Below are positions 17,468 through 26,046 of a DNA stretch of 64,000 nucleotides, in pieces; within the stretch, counting starts at the first letter, position 1; each line of letters opens with the position of its first letter. Below the pieces are notes generated by a model. The model saw only the letters and a list, made by a program, of their open reading frames with translations. It ran no database searches and was not told the DNA's origin. The position numbers were made by a program, and so were the translations under genes. The stretch comes from UBA11524 sp045591175 (lineage in GTDB: Bacteria > Bacillota > Clostridia > Christensenellales > Aristaeellaceae): positions 59,545 to 123,544 of the forward strand of contig JAZNSI010000010.1 in the NCBI GenBank assembly GCA_045591175.1, given 5' to 3'.

Positions 17468-18781
17468 ATGAATGATCGCATCCGCCGCATTGTCGGCTGC
17501 ATCGCCCTGGCCCTGAGCTGCATCATGATCGGCTCTGCCATCACCCAGACCACCCCTGCCGCCCTGGCAGAGGAAAATATCACCACCGTGATCCACACCT
17601 CCCCCTTCACCGCTGCCATCGCCCAGGTGCGCGACAGCGTGGTGGGCGTGAGCAACTATCAGGAAGTCACCTACGGCAGCTACGGCAATGGCTTTGGCGG
17701 CTTCTACTTCGGTTTCGGCTATGGCTACGGCGACCGTGGCCGCGATCAGGAGCCCGAAACCAAGGAGGAGCTGGCCTCTACCGGCTCCGGCGTGGTGATC
17801 GGTGATGGCTTCGTGCTGACCAACTACCACGTGGTGGAGGACGCGGATCGTCTGGAGGTCACCGTGACCGATGACGCCGGCGAAACCACCCAGTATGCCG
17901 CCAACCTCGTCGCCTGGGACGAAAACCTGGACGCCGCCATCCTCTATGCCCCCGACTGCAAGCTTCCCGCCGTCCAGCTGGGCGACAGCGACAAGCTCCT
18001 CGTGGGCGACTGGGCCATCTGTATCGGCAATCCCCTGGGCTTTGCCAAGACCACCACGGTGGGCGTCATCAGCGCGCTGAACCGCGGCATCGAGTCCGAA
18101 ACCTTCGACAAGTATGGCCGCAAGGAAACCATCACCAACGCCATGATCCAGGTAGACGCAGCCATCAACTCCGGCAACTCGGGCGGCGGCATGTTCTCCG
18201 TCACCGGCGAATTGATGGGCATCCCCACCCTGAAGTACACCGGCAGCTTTTATTCCGGCGCGTCGGTGGAGGGCATCGGCATGTGCATCCCCGTCAATGC
18301 AGTCAAGCCGCTGATCGATCAGGTTCTCTCCGGCGAGATCGAAGCCATCGCCCCCGAAAAGGATAAGGCTGATGAGGAATCCGTCGACGACCTGACCGGC
18401 AAGCCCCGCATGGGCATTTCCATCGCCAACGTGAATTCCTCCAGCCGCGCCGCCCGCCTGGGCCAGATCCCCGACGGCGTGTTCATCACGGCTGTAGAGG
18501 AAGGAGGCCCCGCTGAAAAGGCCGGTCTGCTGTCTGGCGACATCATCGTGGAGGTGGACGACACCGTCATCACCGACACAGAGGAGCTGATCGCCCTGGT
18601 GGGCAAGTACAAGGTCGGCGACACCCTGGCAGTGAAGGTCTATCGCGCCGAGGGTCTGCTGGATCGCTCCGCCAATGAAGATGCCCCTGACGGCGAATAT
18701 GTCGACGTGAAGGTCACCCTGGAGGTCATGGAAAGCGACGACGCCACCATGAAAGACCCCGGCATGCTTTTCGAACAGTAA
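17468..18781 (+). CDS. HtrA/DegP-family serine protease with PDZ domain
   Basis: A 437-residue envelope protease. An N-terminal hydrophobic segment anchors or exports it, and a Gly/Tyr/Phe-rich linker follows (about 66-90). The trypsin-like domain contains the catalytic triad His121 (TNYHVVED), Asp155 (DENLDAAIL) and Ser238 (NSGNSGGG). One PDZ domain covers about 335-430 (GGPAEKAGLLSGDIIVEV). It degrades or refolds damaged exported proteins. An AGGAGG site precedes the ATG. It is the last gene of the two-component cluster, as HtrC is in the Bacillus walRK locus, and ends at a shared terminator. A 126-base gap before it could hold its own promoter. Confidence 0.95.
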   Translation: MNDRIRRIVGCIALALSCIMIGSAITQTTPAALAEENITTVIHTSPFTAAIAQVRDSVVGVSNYQEVTYGSYGNGFGGFYFGFGYGYGDRGRDQEPETKEELASTGSGVVIGDGFVLTNYHVVEDADRLEVTVTDDAGETTQYAANLVAWDENLDAAILYAPDCKLPAVQLGDSDKLLVGDWAICIGNPLGFAKTTTVGVISALNRGIESETFDKYGRKETITNAMIQVDAAINSGNSGGGMFSVTGELMGIPTLKYTGSFYSGASVEGIGMCIPVNAVKPLIDQVLSGEIEAIAPEKDKADEESVDDLTGKPRMGISIANVNSSSRAARLGQIPDGVFITAVEEGGPAEKAGLLSGDIIVEVDDTVITDTEELIALVGKYKVGDTLAVKVYRAEGLLDRSANEDAPDGEYVDVKVTLEVMESDDATMKDPGMLFEQ

Positions 18782-18797
18782 AAGCAAACAGCAAAAC

Positions 18798-18835
18798 GCC
18801 CTGACTGAGATCCACTCCCAGTCAGGGCACTTTTT
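18798..18835. terminator. Bidirectional terminator between htrA and clpC
   Basis: A perfect 10-bp stem (GCCCTGACTG/CAGTCAGGGC) has TTTTT on the right for the plus strand and an A-rich left flank giving TTTT on the minus strand. It serves two convergent units. Confidence 0.9.
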
Positions 18836-21464
18836 ATTCGGTTGCTTCCGGCAGCGCAGGAGCCGCGGCTGGCAGGGCCGCCACTTCCTCCGGTGCGGTC
18901 AGGTTCTCCACGCGGCGGGCGATGATCTTGTCCTCCTCCACCAGGAGGCGCACGCTGTCGCCCAGGGCGATGCGGCTGGCCAGCAGCTCCTCGGAAAGGC
19001 CGTCCTCCACCGTGCGCTGGATCAGCCTGCGCAGGGGGCGCGCACCGAATTTTGGATCGTAGCCCTCCTTCGCCAGCTTGGTGACGACTTCATCATCCCA
19101 GGCAAGGCTGATGGCGCGGTCGTGCAGGCGCTCGGCGACCTGGTTCAGCATCATCGCGGCGATGGCCTCGATGTTCTCCTCCGTCAGCGGGTGGAACACG
19201 ATCAACTCATCCACGCGGTTGATGAATTCCGGGCGGAACACGTCCTTCACGGCCTTCATCACGCTGTCCTTCATGGACTCGTAGTTGGTCGCGTCAGCCT
19301 TCTCCTTCGCGCCAAAGCCCAGCTGACGGCCGTGGCTGATGGCATGGGCGCCGGCGTTGGAGGTCATGACGATGATGGTGTTCTTGAAAGACACCACGCG
19401 GCCCGTGGAGTCGGTCAAGCGGCCATCCTCCAGGATCTGCAGGAGGATGTTGAACACGTCGCCGTGGGCCTTTTCCACCTCGTCCAGCAGGACGACAGCG
19501 TAGGGCTTGCGGCGGACGGCTTCGGTCAGCTGGCCGCCCTCCTCGTAGCCCACATAGCCGGGTGGCGAACCCACCAGGCGGGACACCGTGTGCTTCTCCA
19601 TAAACTCAGACATATCCACGCGGATGACGGCGTTCTCGTCGCCAAACATGGCCTCGCCCAGAGCCCGGCACAGCTCGGTCTTGCCCACGCCGGTGGGGCC
19701 CAGGAAAATGAAGCTGCCGATGGGGCGCTTGGGATCCTTCAGGCCCGCGCGGGCACGGCGGATGGCACGGCTGACGGCGCTGATAGCCTCCTCCTGCCCG
19801 ATAACCCTCTGATGCAGCACGTTCTCCAGCTGAAGCAGGCGGTCGATCTCCTTCTGGGTCATCTTGGTGACCGGGATGCCCGTCCAGGTGGACACGACTG
19901 CGGCGATGTCCTCCTCGGTGACGGTCTCGCCGTCGGTGCCCTGGGAGGCGTTCCAGGCCTCGCGCTTCTTGTCGATCTCCATGCGCAGGCAGCGCTCCCG
20001 GTCACGCAGGTTCGCGGCAGCTTCGTAGTCCTGGTGCTCGATGGCGTTCTTCTTGTCCTTCTCGATGGCTTCGAGCTCCTTCTCCTGCATGCGCAGATCC
20101 GGTGGCGCGGTGTAGGCCGCGATGCGCACCCTGGAGCAGGCCTCATCCATCAGGTCGATGGCCTTGTCGGGCAGGTGGCGGTCTGCAATGTAGCGATCCG
20201 CCAGGGTGACGGCGGCGGACAGCGCCTCGTCGGTGATGCGGACGTGATGGTGCTGCTCGTAGCGCTCCCGCAGGCCATGGAGGATGTCAACGGCTTCCTC
20301 GGCGGTGGGTTCGCCCACGCGCACGGGCTGGAAGCGGCGTTCGAGGGCCGCGTCCTTCTCGATGTGCTTGCGGTACTCATCCAGCGTCGTCGCGCCGATG
20401 CACTGCAGTTCGCCCCGGGCCAGGGCGGGCTTCATGATGTTCGCCGCATCCAGGGAGCCCTCCGCCGAGCCAGCGCCCACGATGGTGTGCATCTCGTCGA
20501 TGAACAGCAGCACGTCGCCGCTCTTGCGGATCTCTGCCAGGGTGTTCTTGAGGCGCTCCTCAAACTCGCCGCGGTACTTGCTGCCCGCGACCATCGAGCC
20601 AATGTCCAGGCTGATGACCCGCTTGTGCAGCAGCATTTCGGGCACGTTGCCCGCCACGATGCGCTGTGCCAGGCCCTCCATCACGCTGGATTTGCCCACG
20701 CCGGGCTCGCCGATGAGGACGGGGTTGTTCTTCGTGCGGCGGATCAGGATCTGCGTCAGGCGCTGAATCTCATTGTCGCGCCCGATGACCGGGTCCAGCT
20801 CGCCCTTCGCGGCCAGTTCGGTCAGATCGCGGCCATACTGCTCCAGCATGGAGGGCGCGCGGCGGCCTTTGCCCTCCTGGGGCTGCCCCTGCGGCGGCTG
20901 ATTCGGCTGCTGAGGCCGCTGCATAAAGGGGAAAAGCGGCGGCATCGGAGGCTTCTTGGGAGCCTCCTGGGGCTCCTCCGGCTGATCGGGCTTCTCCACG
21001 TTCACGGCGGGCATATTCGTCCCCCGTGCTGCACGGATGGTGGCCATCAGCTCTTTTTGCGCCTGGTCAAAGGGCACTTCCAGCTGACGCAGCAGCTCCG
21101 TCGCGCCGTAGGGATGCTCGCCCACGAGGGTCAGCATGAGCATCTCCGCCGTGACGAAAGCGCCCGCGATGGGCGTGAGCTGCGCCGCCCGCTGGAACAC
21201 CTGGCGGACATGGGGCGTCAGCGCGATCTTGCCCGGATTGTTGGGAACGTTCTCGACCTCATGGGGCATGTTTTCGATCTGCTGCTGCACGAGTTCAGTG
21301 GTCACGCGATCGGTCAGGCAGGCGGGATAATTGCCCCCGGCCTGCAAAAGGCCCAGCAGCAGGTGCATCGTGCCCACGAAGGGCTGTTTCTGCGCCGCTG
21401 CCGCGTCACGGGCCAGCTTGATCGCCAGCTGTGCCCGCTTGGAAAAGGATGCAAAAATCGGCAT
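18834..21464 (-). CDS. clpC: ATP-dependent Clp protease ATP-binding subunit ClpC
   Basis: An 876-residue AAA+ unfoldase that feeds substrates to ClpP. Domains in order are two N-terminal Clp_N repeats, a Pro/Gln-rich linker (about 155-200), AAA-1 with Walker A GEPGVGKSSVM, a middle domain with a UVR-like coiled coil (HQDYEAAANLRDRE), AAA-2 with Walker A GPTGVGKTELC, and a ClpB_D2-small domain. The short middle domain and the gene order identify ClpC rather than ClpB. The linker and C-terminal Ala/Pro/Glu tail are longer than in Bacillus. It is the last gene of the ctsR operon, with 31 bases after the mcsB stop, and ends at a convergent terminator. Confidence 0.95.
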   Translation of the reverse strand: MPIFASFSKRAQLAIKLARDAAAAQKQPFVGTMHLLLGLLQAGGNYPACLTDRVTTELVQQQIENMPHEVENVPNNPGKIALTPHVRQVFQRAAQLTPIAGAFVTAEMLMLTLVGEHPYGATELLRQLEVPFDQAQKELMATIRAARGTNMPAVNVEKPDQPEEPQEAPKKPPMPPLFPFMQRPQQPNQPPQGQPQEGKGRRAPSMLEQYGRDLTELAAKGELDPVIGRDNEIQRLTQILIRRTKNNPVLIGEPGVGKSSVMEGLAQRIVAGNVPEMLLHKRVISLDIGSMVAGSKYRGEFEERLKNTLAEIRKSGDVLLFIDEMHTIVGAGSAEGSLDAANIMKPALARGELQCIGATTLDEYRKHIEKDAALERRFQPVRVGEPTAEEAVDILHGLRERYEQHHHVRITDEALSAAVTLADRYIADRHLPDKAIDLMDEACSRVRIAAYTAPPDLRMQEKELEAIEKDKKNAIEHQDYEAAANLRDRERCLRMEIDKKREAWNASQGTDGETVTEEDIAAVVSTWTGIPVTKMTQKEIDRLLQLENVLHQRVIGQEEAISAVSRAIRRARAGLKDPKRPIGSFIFLGPTGVGKTELCRALGEAMFGDENAVIRVDMSEFMEKHTVSRLVGSPPGYVGYEEGGQLTEAVRRKPYAVVLLDEVEKAHGDVFNILLQILEDGRLTDSTGRVVSFKNTIIVMTSNAGAHAISHGRQLGFGAKEKADATNYESMKDSVMKAVKDVFRPEFINRVDELIVFHPLTEENIEAIAAMMLNQVAERLHDRAISLAWDDEVVTKLAKEGYDPKFGARPLRRLIQRTVEDGLSEELLASRIALGDSVRLLVEEDKIIARRVENLTAPEEVAALPAAAPALPEATE

Positions 21465-21495
21465 ATCAGGATCCTTTCTTTTTATACAGGGTTCA

Positions 21496-22494
21496 TCACT
21501 TTGTCATTCCAAGCATCTCACGGATGCGGGTGGCACGGGCTTCCTCCAGCGCGCTGCCGGTCAAGGCTTCCTCCGCCCAGACGCACAGATGCGCCTCCTG
21601 GGCATGATCCAGCATCGCGTCCACGATGGGCAGCGGCAGCTTGAGCAGCCCCATCGCAGTACCCAGCCGCAGATTCGACCAGTGCTGGTAGAACTCGTTC
21701 AGCGGCATCAGCCGCGCATTGGTCAGCGCACCCCAGGCACGGAACACCATGTCCTCCAGCGGGATGCGGCCTTCCTTCATCGCCTTTTCGCGCAGAGCGT
21801 TCTCCATATCGCAAAGCTGGTTGCCCAGCGCGGTCACGGTGGAGATCAGCTCCTGCTCCGTGCGGCCCAGGGTCACCTGATTGCTGATCTGGTACACATT
21901 GCCCAGCGCGTCGGAGCCCTCGCCGTACACACCGCGGATGTTGAGCCCCACCTTCGCCACCAGCTGTCCCACATCGCCCATCTTCTTGGCCTTGGTGAGC
22001 ATGGGCAGGTGCATCAGGAGGGACGCGCGCATGCCGGTGCCGGTGTTGGTCGGGCAGGCGGTGAGGTATCCCAACTGCTCGTCAAAGGCGAAGTTGACCT
22101 GGCGGGAAAGCGCGTCATCCACGCGGAAACAGGCGCTGGCAGCGCTCAGCAGATCCATCTCCGGGCGGATGGCCTGGATGCGCAGGTGATCGTCCTCGCC
22201 CATCATGACGGTGACTGCGTCATGGGCACGGATCAGCGCCGCGGCGGAGGCGGCATTGGCCAGCAGATCGCGGCTGATGAGCCGGCTTTCCGCCATGGCG
22301 GTGCGGGACGCCTCGGACATATCCTTCAGCCGGAACATATCAAAGCCCTTGTCCACGCCGGCGGCCTTGAGCGCATTCGCCGTGCGTGATATGCAGATGG
22401 CTGCGAACTCCGGGCGGCCCGACACGTCAAAGGGGATATCCTCGTAGTTGCGGGCCAGCCGCACCCGGGAGGACAACACGATATCATTACGCAT
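21496..22494 (-). CDS. mcsB: Protein arginine kinase McsB
   Basis: The 332-residue enzyme belongs to the ATP:guanido phosphotransferase family and phosphorylates arginines on proteins, marking them for ClpC-ClpP. The family start (LSSRVRLARNYEDIPF) is clear, as are the nucleotide-binding VTVMMGEDDHLRIQ and the GYLTACPTNTGTGMRAS catalytic loop with the conserved Cys. It phosphorylates and inactivates CtsR in known systems. Its start overlaps the end of mcsA by 8 bases. The length is slightly shorter than the Bacillus protein. Confidence 0.96.
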   Translation of the reverse strand: MRNDIVLSSRVRLARNYEDIPFDVSGRPEFAAICISRTANALKAAGVDKGFDMFRLKDMSEASRTAMAESRLISRDLLANAASAAALIRAHDAVTVMMGEDDHLRIQAIRPEMDLLSAASACFRVDDALSRQVNFAFDEQLGYLTACPTNTGTGMRASLLMHLPMLTKAKKMGDVGQLVAKVGLNIRGVYGEGSDALGNVYQISNQVTLGRTEQELISTVTALGNQLCDMENALREKAMKEGRIPLEDMVFRAWGALTNARLMPLNEFYQHWSNLRLGTAMGLLKLPLPIVDAMLDHAQEAHLCVWAEEALTGSALEEARATRIREMLGMTK

Positions 22495-23038
22495 CGACTT
22501 CGCCCCCTTCCGCGTTGCTCAGGTGCTTCAGCTGGTCGCGCAGAATGGCTGCGGTCTCGAAGTCCTCCACCGCAACGGCCTGCTCCAGCTGACGGGTCAG
22601 GCGGTCGTATACGTCGCGACGGCGCTGGGCAGCCTCATCATCAAGGGGCTTGCGGCCCGCATGCTGCACACGGCCATGGATCTGCTGCAGCATGGGCGTG
22701 AGCTGCTCGCGGAACGCCTTATAGCACTGGGGACAGCCCAGCTTGCCGGACTTGGTGAACTGGCTGAGCGTAGTGTTGCATCGCTCGCAAATCACGTCGT
22801 CCGCTGGGGCGACGGCATTGGCAGCCGCCTCCTCCACCCCGCCGGAAATGGCGCTCATGATCGCACTGAGCAGGTGCTTGATGTTGCCAGCAGCCAGGTT
22901 CATGTTCATCTTGGCCATGCAGTCGGCGCAGAGGTGGCGCTGTGTGATCTGCCCGCCCATCATCACAGAGATGGTGTAGCAGGCCTCGTTCACGCCGCAT
23001 TCCTCGCACAGGCCGAAGCCGTTTTCATTCTCAGCCAC
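22487..23038 (-). CDS. mcsA: McsB activator McsA (zinc-finger, UVR domain)
   Basis: A protein of about 183 residues with two pairs of zinc-binding CxxC motifs near the N-terminus (CEEC, CADC) and two more in the middle (CERC, CPQC), then a C-terminal UVR motif (VAVEDFETAAILRDQL) like that of UvrB and ClpC. McsA activates the McsB arginine kinase. I chose GTG at 23038 because a GGGAGGTG site lies 6 bases upstream; this start overlaps the ctsR stop by 8 bases. A TTG at 23071 would add 11 residues with no support. Confidence 0.92.
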   Translation of the reverse strand: MAENENGFGLCEECGVNEACYTISVMMGGQITQRHLCADCMAKMNMNLAAGNIKHLLSAIMSAISGGVEEAAANAVAPADDVICERCNTTLSQFTKSGKLGCPQCYKAFREQLTPMLQQIHGRVQHAGRKPLDDEAAQRRRDVYDRLTRQLEQAVAVEDFETAAILRDQLKHLSNAEGGEVDA

Positions 23039-23519
23039 GGATGGCACCTCCCTCGCGGTTCTGCCGGGCAACCGTCATCAGCATGGTCTTGAGCGTCCGG
23101 GCACGAAGGGCAGCCTTCAGCGCGTCGGGGATCGGCACGCTCATCGCCTGCGCCGACACCGCCGCCCGCATGATCTCCCCTTCCGCCAGGCTGATGAGTC
23201 CCTGCTCCACCAGCTGGTGGATGAGCCGCACCGCCTCCGCCTCGGAGATCGCGTCGCCGATGCGCTCGTTGGTCAGGTACATCAGCCGCTGCGCGCCAGT
23301 CTGCACCACGCGGACGATGCGGATGTATCCCCCGCCGCCGCGCCGGGATTCAATAATATACCCATGATCGGGAGAAAAGCGGGTCGCCAGCACATAATTG
23401 ATCTGACTGGGCGCGCAGCCGAAGTACTCGGCCAGCTCGTTGCGCTTGAGCTCGACCTCCGGCTCCTCCTGGGTCATGAGGGTTTTGATGAAGCTCTCGA
23501 TGGAATCGCTGAGTCGCAT
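23031..23519 (-). CDS. ctsR: Transcriptional repressor CtsR
   Basis: The 162-residue repressor of class III heat-shock genes has an N-terminal winged helix-turn-helix (ELAEYFGCAPSQINYVL) and the signature RRGGGGYIRI wing (glycines 61-64), which senses heat and contacts DNA. Arginines in this wing are the known McsB targets. The C-terminal four-helix part is the dimerisation and ClpC-recognition domain. It heads the operon and its own operator lies just upstream, so it is autoregulated. An AAGGAGG site precedes the ATG. Confidence 0.97.
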   Translation of the reverse strand: MRLSDSIESFIKTLMTQEEPEVELKRNELAEYFGCAPSQINYVLATRFSPDHGYIIESRRGGGGYIRIVRVVQTGAQRLMYLTNERIGDAISEAEAVRLIHQLVEQGLISLAEGEIMRAAVSAQAMSVPIPDALKAALRARTLKTMLMTVARQNREGGAIRG

Positions 23520-23535
23520 CTATACAGCCTCCTTG

Positions 23536-23552
23536 TCTGACTATCTTTGACT
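23536..23552 (-). promoter_or_regulatory. CtsR operator
   Basis: On the minus strand AGTCAAAGATAGTCAGA matches the CtsR consensus RGTCAAANANRGTCAAA with one mismatch. It lies between the -10 element and the ctsR ribosome binding site, where binding would block transcription. Confidence 0.9.
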
Positions 23553-23557
23553 ATCTC

Positions 23558-23586
23558 AGTATAGCATATCCGGAGAAGGATTGCAA
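23558..23586 (-). promoter_or_regulatory. Sigma-A promoter for ctsR-mcsA-mcsB-clpC
   Basis: TTGCAA, a 17-base spacer and TATACT on the minus strand, directly upstream of the CtsR operator. Confidence 0.85.
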
Positions 23587-23652
23587 GTGAAAAACAAGGC
23601 AACATAAAACCGCGCTTTTCCGCCGATGCTACGTCCGAAAGGAGCGATAAGC

Positions 23653-23889
23653 ATGGAAGAAAAGCGCGATATTTTTGATGAAAACAACCTGGTCAGCGCC
23701 ACCGAAATGACTGGCGCAGCCCCCCGTGCCATGGACGTGGAGGCCGCGGAAACCATCGCGGACATCACGAATGCGAGGTGTTCGCCGTCGTTTGCAGCGG
23801 AAGACCCCGCCAGAAGCCCACTTTGCAGCCCGCGCGATTGCGAGCGCGGAAAGCCAACATCAAGAAAGCACCTGAGCAGCACGCGTTGA
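23653..23889 (+). CDS. Small hypothetical protein, possibly frameshifted
   Basis: A 78-residue frame starting at an ATG with an AAAGGAGCG site. The first 36 residues (with DENNLVSATEMTGA) are acidic, and I associate them with small Clostridia proteins carrying a similar NLVSATE-TG motif. After about residue 37 the composition changes abruptly to Ser/Arg/Pro. In another frame from about 23763, an uninterrupted stretch continues to a TGA at 23895, encoding a basic sequence containing ECEVFAVVCSGR. One missing base near 23763 would join the two parts. It may be a real short gene, a frameshifted gene or a sequence error. Function is unknown. Confidence 0.45.
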   Translation: MEEKRDIFDENNLVSATEMTGAAPRAMDVEAAETIADITNARCSPSFAAEDPARSPLCSPRDCERGKPTSRKHLSSTR

Positions 23890-23906
23890 CAGTATGATAT
23901 ATCAGT

Positions 23907-25088
23907 CTACTCAATCGCGTGAAAAGAGGCAAGCGCCTCCGCCACTGCTTGGTGGAAATGGACGTCTTTCTGATACACGTAGTTCACGGACGAGTAAATC
24001 CGAGCCCCATTCGGGCAGACGAGCGAGCCTGTTCCGTCGGATTTTAGGCCGTAATCCGTGATGGACTTGCCTGCTTCCGGCACGAGGACGGTCAGGCGGT
24101 TTTGCACCCGGTTGCCCAGGAACAGCGCGAACACGCCGGTTTCCACATCCACCGACAGGTGATGCCCAGTGAAGCCCGAGAGGCTGATGGCTTTGTCGCT
24201 CTCGTAGACGGGCACTTCGCTGTGACGTTGCACGGGGTGCTTAACGTAGCACTGCGCGCCCAGGTACTGCTGGTAGGTGCCGTCCGGGCGGAGGTGCCCG
24301 GTGCGGTTGCGGCTCATGAAGAGCAGGCCGTCGCGGCTGATCACATCGCCCCGCAGCATCCCCTGGCAGAGCTTCACCATGTCGCCCCGGATGGAGAACA
24401 GGCCCGCATGCCCGCAGGGCTCCGGATAAAGCACCCGCGCCTTGGGGTCATGGGGCGTGCCGGGCAGGACGCCGCTGCGGAGGATGTACCTTCCCCGCTC
24501 GATGCGGTGCTCGTTGTTGCAGCTGACGCACAGGCTGCGCTTGTCCTCCGGGACGATCAGGTAGGTATTGCCCATGCCCAGCGGCTGCAGAATCAGCCGT
24601 TGCAGCAACGAGGCATAGTCCTCCTGTGCCGCACCCTCGATGACGTGCTTGAGCACCATCGCGTGCATATCGGAATAGGCACGCCCCGTCACCTCGCCCG
24701 GGCGGATGTCCAGCAGCAATGCTCGGCCCGCTTCGGGCGTTGTTTGCGTGTCCACACGGTCGGTGGTGGTCAGCGCGATCTCAAAGCCCAGCACCTGATC
24801 CACCGTCACGCCGGGCAGATGCGTAAACTGCGGCGCATAGGCCGTGACAGGTTTGCTCAAGTCAAGGCGGCCCTCTTCGCGCAGGCGCATCACCAGCAGC
24901 GCCGTGAACAGCTTGGTCAGGCTGGCCAGATCGAAGATGGAATCCGCCGTGAGGGGCGTTCCGGCGTCCTCGTCCGCAAGGCCGCCATGGGCCGTGAGTA
25001 CCTTCTCCGCCGTGCCGCAGGCCACGGACAGGCCGGGCATGATGTGGCTCTCCTCGGTGAAAAAACGGATGGAATCATTCAGCGTCAT
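23907..25088 (-). CDS. Serine hydrolase (class C beta-lactamase/penicillin-binding-protein-like)
   Basis: A 393-residue protein of the beta-lactamase/D-alanyl-D-alanine-peptidase superfamily. The catalytic SxxK motif is SLTK near residue 56 and the second motif is YSD (around residue 139), where most relatives have YxN. There is no signal peptide, so it is probably cytosolic and more likely an esterase or peptidase than a lactamase. The third motif may be in the HLSVDVETGVF region. The ATG has an AGAGGAA site. It is 70 bases downstream of the amino-acid kinase gene on the same strand. Confidence 0.88.
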   Translation of the reverse strand: MTLNDSIRFFTEESHIMPGLSVACGTAEKVLTAHGGLADEDAGTPLTADSIFDLASLTKLFTALLVMRLREEGRLDLSKPVTAYAPQFTHLPGVTVDQVLGFEIALTTTDRVDTQTTPEAGRALLLDIRPGEVTGRAYSDMHAMVLKHVIEGAAQEDYASLLQRLILQPLGMGNTYLIVPEDKRSLCVSCNNEHRIERGRYILRSGVLPGTPHDPKARVLYPEPCGHAGLFSIRGDMVKLCQGMLRGDVISRDGLLFMSRNRTGHLRPDGTYQQYLGAQCYVKHPVQRHSEVPVYESDKAISLSGFTGHHLSVDVETGVFALFLGNRVQNRLTVLVPEAGKSITDYGLKSDGTGSLVCPNGARIYSSVNYVYQKDVHFHQAVAEALASFHAIE

Positions 25089-25157
25089 CGACGATTTCCT
25101 CTTTGCTGCACGCGGTAGTATTCAAAAGGATAAGCCAACTTCATCGCGAGAAAAGGG

Positions 25158-25988
25158 TCAATGACCCTCCAAGCCAATACGGGTACAGGGGACGCGGCCC
25201 TCGGTGAGGTCGCTGAGGTGATGGCGGGCGTGGCCGATCACCACGGTCGTTCCCTGCAAGGCGGACTTGAGCGCGAACTCCAGCTTAGCCTTCGCACCGT
25301 TTGCGCCTGCGCGGGAAGCGCCCACGCAACCCTCCTGCAGCTTGCGGACTGCGGCAGTCAGCGCCTCGGGGGTCTTCGCCGTCACGTCGCGCACAAGGGT
25401 AGTGGGATCTGTCGGGTCGCGGTAGATGCCCTCGGTGGAGGTCATTAGCACCAGCTTGCGGGCCTTCACCAGGCCGGCGATGACGGCAGCGGTCTCATCA
25501 TTATCGACGCACTCCACCACGTCCTCGCCGTGCTCGCGGCGCACAGCCAGCTCCATCTTGCGGATTTCCTCATCGGACACCGGGTCGTTGTAATTCACGA
25601 TCGGCACCGTGCCCTGCTTCGCCGCGCGGATAAGCAGTTTGCGGATGTATTCCCGCTTCTCCGCGTCGTTGAAGTGGGTATGCTCCACCAGCAGCTGGCG
25701 CACGCCCACGGTGTGCGGGATGAACTGGCGGTAGTTCTGCATGAGGATGGACTGGCCCTGGGCAGCGTAGTCCGCCTTGATCTCGTCTGCCGCGCCGGTC
25801 AGCTCATGGCCCGCACGCTTGATGTAATCCAGCCGGCCGATCTCCGCCGCGCCGGAGGTGACCCAGATCATGCCGGGCTTGAGCTCCGCGCCGAGGCGGG
25901 AAAAGATGTTATAATCAATATCATTGTCCTCGCGGCGGATGAGGGCCATGGAGCCGATCTTACCCACGAGGTCGAACTGGTAATCCAT
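25158..25988 (-). CDS. Amino-acid kinase family protein, glutamate 5-kinase-like
   Basis: A 276-residue protein with the amino-acid kinase fold. Features shared with ProB are the first-strand KIG motif, VTSGAAEIGR (like the ProB SSGA loop), VDNDETAAVIAGL (like NDxLSA) and LMTSTEGIYRDPTDP, followed by a Gly/Ala-rich AGANGAKAKLEFAL segment. It has no C-terminal PUA domain and no proA neighbour. Proline synthesis is possible but not shown. I chose the ATG at 25988, which has an AAGGAGG site; the frame extends upstream without support. Confidence 0.75.
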   Translation of the reverse strand: MDYQFDLVGKIGSMALIRREDNDIDYNIFSRLGAELKPGMIWVTSGAAEIGRLDYIKRAGHELTGAADEIKADYAAQGQSILMQNYRQFIPHTVGVRQLLVEHTHFNDAEKREYIRKLLIRAAKQGTVPIVNYNDPVSDEEIRKMELAVRREHGEDVVECVDNDETAAVIAGLVKARKLVLMTSTEGIYRDPTDPTTLVRDVTAKTPEALTAAVRKLQEGCVGASRAGANGAKAKLEFALKSALQGTTVVIGHARHHLSDLTEGRVPCTRIGLEGH

Positions 25989-26014
25989 GTGGTTGGCCTC
26001 CTTGTAAAGGGAAT

Positions 26015-26041
26015 GCGCTGACCCATCTTCAGAGTCAGCGC
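26015..26041 (-). other. Hairpin between flavodoxin and amino-acid kinase genes
   Basis: A perfect 8-bp stem (GCGCTGAC/GTCAGCGC) with an 11-base loop lies just after the flavodoxin stop. The following sequence ATTCCCTTT is only weakly T-rich, so it may be a leaky terminator or a processing site. Confidence 0.5.
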
Positions 26042-26046
26042 CTTGT

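Noticed and set aside
19122..21644. An 840-codon plus-strand frame opposite clpC
   Set aside because: It is antisense to clpC, with low-complexity His/Leu/Gln-rich sequence and no start-site support.
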